DNA of 64,000 bases from positions 150,826 to 214,825 of the forward strand of contig OENT01000104.1 in assembly GCA_900239685.1 (NCBI GenBank), given 5' to 3'. This stretch comes from Rotaria macrura (lineage: Eukaryota; Rotifera; Eurotatoria; Philodinida; Philodinidae). Shown one piece after another: positions 60,971-64,000 of this stretch (the stretch's first letter is position 1; each line of letters begins with the position of its first letter). A program made the position numbers and the translations under genes. The notes under the pieces are model-generated. The model did no database searches. It was not told where the DNA came from and saw nothing but the letters and a program-made list of their open reading frames with translations.

Positions 60971-63646
60971 ATGGCTTCTAACACATCGAATACATGTTCA
61001 GTACCTTTACTAGCAGGTAGATTTTCGTAGTTTCTTAAGTTCAACGACATAGAATATGTTTTTCGTTTTAGTTCGTGGTCCTGGTGCCGTTCAATTAGTA
61101 ACTAGTCCTGCTGATCAAGCCGACATTAGCAAAGTTGCAGTTTTCGATGTCGAGAATTGTCGTTTAACATGCTTTAGTCGAGCTGGTCATCAATTCGTTA
61201 TTTCCAATAAAGAAACGTTAGTCATGAGAAATAGTCAATATCTTATTTTATTTCTTTCTGATATGCATTTCCTTATTGTTCTATTCAGTATTCAAGTTTA
61301 TTGTTGTAATACACGACAAGTCCTCTATGAATTACCAAAAAGAAAAATCAATGCCTTAGAATATAGCCCACAAGACACATATTTATTATTGTTTGAACCA
61401 TTTACGAGTATGTAAAGTAAGAAAAGAATTTCAAGAAAAAAAAATCAAATTATTTTCTCGCATATAGCTGTTGCTGGTGAAGATGAAAAACCTAATTTAT
61501 ACATTTACAAATCAATCAATGGAGAATTAGTAGCATCTTATATTCAAAAAAAACAAAATGAATGGTAAGATTTAAACAAAAACTAAACGATCTCGCATTA
61601 AAAAAAGATGAAACATTAGCTAGACACTGACAATATATATTCTACAATAGGATATCATCTGCCATACATCATTGAAGAAATTTTTTTGACTAGAATTTAA
61701 GATTCTCAGGACAGAAGATGTTTTGCCAGTCATTCAGTTCAGTACAACGGAGATGCATTCATCATTAACACTACAATTCTGTTTCAACTGCTACAGAATC
61801 TCTCGTAATACTTCCAATGGGGCTCTTTTTATTGACAAATGTCTAATAAGTTGATCTTATGAAGAAAAGAAAAGCGACAATATTGAAATGAAATAGACTA
61901 AGAAAATTAATCGAGTGTTTCATAACCAACCTTATTAACTCAAAAGAATAATGTGTACGTCAGTTGTGCCTATAGTAAAGCTGAGAATTGAAAGTATATT
62001 AGAATCAATTTTCAATAAACATCGTCTTAATACATGGGTATTTAAACGTTCGTGATTCTAGTCATGTCACGAGTACGAACTTGTGATGAACATCGATAAT
62101 CAACACGCTGGTAACCACGAGTCAAGTCCAGTCCAGTTTCATTGCTAAAATGTAAATCAATAGTTATACGGTTAGCGTACTCTTTGTCTTAATCGTTTTC
62201 CAAGACTTCACATAATTACTATTGAGTATCATTACAATGTTTAGAATTCCTGTGAAAAACTTGATTGACTTAAATGACATGAGACATTACTTGATAGAAA
62301 AACGTTTTCGATAAAAGAATCAAACAAAACTTAACTATTTGAGATATTGCTTTCATTTAGTACTTTGCTTTGTTATCCTTATGAGATATTATTTTTTTTC
62401 TGAACCAAAGAAACTGTGCTCAGAAAACATAGGTAGCAAATTAATCTGCTATGAACAGTTTAGTATAACATAATATTTCATTTCAACACGTTCGAGTATT
62501 CTTCTAGGGCACCGATATGGTCGAATGATGAAGCAATATTTGGTCGTATCCAAACAAATCAAGTATGGTTCTATGAAGTACCGAATTTTGGTAGGTTTTA
62601 ATATGTATTTTTCTAAATATTATTTACATAGTTTTGTCTTATTTTGCTTAACTAAAGAACGATACATTAATAGACTACATATTGAAGGCTTGCAGATGTT
62701 TAGCTTGGGTAAGAGTAATGCACCATATACAATAGCGACCTATATCAAAGGTAAAAAGGTAATGAAAACCATCAACTTTTATGATCTTAGTGGTTCAATG
62801 ATTTTATGTAGGGTATCCCAGATTCGGTTCGGTTGTTCATGTATCCGAATCTAACAGCGACTATTGCAAGCAAAAGCTTTTTCAATTTCGATCATGTTAA
62901 TATGAAATGGAATTACAAAGGTTAATTTAGACGATTTTGTTTCGATATGTAAGAAAACACGATTCATATGCGTGTATTTTAGGAACAGCACTACTTGTAC
63001 TTTGCAGTTCGGATATGTCAGAAAACAGTTATTATGGTGATACAATACTTCAACATCTCAATCGAAATGGTGACAGTAGTAATATTCAATTAAGTAAAGT
63101 TATTTTTCAACTACGTTTCTATTTGAAACTATGAATATCTGTCTTCTTTTCGACCGACAAAAGGTAAAACGGGTCCCATTTATAGTATGGAGTGGTCACC
63201 GGTGGCAGATGAATTTTGTGTTGTTTATGGATGTATGTTTCAATTTTCAGTCTGAACGAATTATTGTGTTTCTTGTCCGTTGTGAATTTTAGTCATGCCT
63301 TCAAAAGCAACAGTATTTAATTCTAAATGTGATGTTGCATGGGAACTGAGTTCAGGTGCAAAAAATGTCGCCTATTATAGTTTAGATGGTTTATACCTTG
63401 CTCTCTGTGGCTTCGGAAATGTTGCTGGAAATATTGAAGTTTGGTATGTTTCATTAAAAGCATGATGACTTTAATATCGAAGTGGTTATTTTTTTTTGTT
63501 TCTAAAATTTTGTTTTTCAGGAATATGAAAGATCGTAAACGTTTATCGCAAATGGAAGCACTCGACACAACTCATTTTCAATGGTGCTATGATAATTATC
63601 ATTTTATCACAGCTACTACGGCTCCACGGTTACGTGTAAAAAATGG
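60971..63646 (+). CDS. EIF2A: eukaryotic translation initiation factor 2A, 5' part (truncated by window end)
   Basis: Eleven exons: 60971-61016, 61072-61216, 61289-61407, 61468-61564, 62508-62590, 62658-62758, 62812-62920, 62983-63093, 63164-63232, 63293-63443, 63521-63646, all in phase, ending in phase 2 at a good donor; later exons lie beyond the window. The visible 385 or so residues form the WD-type beta-propeller of eIF2A: VRGPGAVQL, CRLTCFSRAGHQF, WAPIWSNDEAIFGRI, GIPDSVRLFMYPNL, IASKSFFNFDHVNMKWN, GPIYSMEWSPVADEFCVVYG, FMPSKATVFNSKCDV, LALCGFGNVAGNIEVW, TATTAPRLRVKNG. eIF2A is a non-canonical initiator-tRNA factor implicated in alternative initiation. For exon 6 the donor at 62759, not 62751, is required to keep frame (YIKGKK/GIPDSV). 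Intron 4 is 943 bp. Confidence 0.95.
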
Positions 63647-64000
63647 GTAAGAATGGTAGCGTGGAGACGATCTGAATCATTAACTACTTAATCATTTGAA
63701 CTTCGAAAAAGTTATCGAAACGATCAGTAAAAACAAATGTGAAAAGATGTTATACTTATTTGAGTTTTTTTATTACAAGATATGTTTAACATGCAATGGA
63801 CTCTTCTGAAGACTGAGAATTGTAGCAGTTTACAGCGTTTAATGCATATTCTAAGCAATCTTAATGGTATCTTGAAATCTCATAAGGGGTAATCCATGGG
63901 GTCTCAACCACTTTATACACAAGTTTCTCCAAATCGCGTGAAACTTTCAGCTTTTGTAGACCATATTCAGGTATGAAAAGTCCGCGTATTAGTTTGTGAA
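63647..64000 (+). other. intron of EIF2A running off the window
   Basis: No continuation exon (expected to begin with the completion of a Gly codon and an aromatic-rich strand) is recognised before the window ends. Confidence 0.6.

Noticed and set aside
62751..62758. earlier donor (AAAG/GTAAAA) for EIF2A exon 6
   Set aside because: It breaks the frame of the next exon; the donor at 62759 restores GKK/GIPDSVRL, which fits the family.

Overview
This is a eukaryotic, clearly metazoan window. The base composition is AT-rich, every resolved multi-exon gene has GT..AG introns (many of 50-120 nt, some of 0.5-1.4 kb), and the gene set is animal-type (KMT2/trithorax, LRRC45, SLC30A9, MRPL45, a FAM122/PABIR-family gene). 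The density, small introns and apparent leader-acceptor sites next to start codons would fit a rotifer or another spiralian, but species assignment is inference from sequence style only. All exon models were built by eye from reading frames, GT/AG sites, phase agreement and remembered family motifs; no alignment was run. Summed exon lengths are multiples of three for every complete model.

Layout. 82-7989 (+) is a KMT2/MLL-type H3K4 methyltransferase (three PHD fingers, extended PHD, FYRN, FYRC, SET, post-SET). About 10 kb without a recognisable gene follows, with two small MITE-like candidates. 18372-19937 (+) is a secreted acidic protein with polybasic, furin/convertase-like sites, possibly a prohormone. 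20371-20548 holds a transmembrane-tail remnant. 22172-23398 (-) is a Thr/Ser/Pro-rich single-pass membrane protein. 24688-30008 (-) is LRRC45 in 15 exons. 30-36.4 kb is gene-poor and carries a hAT-like non-autonomous transposon with intact 8-bp target duplication (33697-34822, containing an N gap). 36408-37018 (+) is a four-EF-hand calmodulin-like gene with a 12-nt microexon. 38.2-39.4 kb is a large inverted duplication with a 360-bp near-perfect palindromic core. 40268-40932 (+) is GOLT1; 42462-46369 (+) is SLC30A9; 48843-51175 (-) is MRPL45. 52163-54142 (-) holds GALT then COMMD3. 54715-55432 (-) is an unknown Ser-rich protein. 57606-60764 (-) holds ELP4 then a PABIR/FAM122-family gene. 60971 to the window end (+) is the 5' part of EIF2A, divergent from ELP4.

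Most genes are unrelated housekeeping genes: chromatin, centrosome linker, Golgi transport, zinc transport, mitoribosome, galactose metabolism, Elongator and translation. The most interesting organisational signal is that two same-strand pairs, GALT-COMMD3 (175 nt apart) and ELP4-PABIR (67 nt apart), have a strong splice-acceptor sequence between the upstream stop and the downstream ATG with no apparent local donor. Similar acceptors sit 0-30 nt upstream of several other start codons. This is what spliced-leader trans-splicing, and operons resolved by it, would look like.
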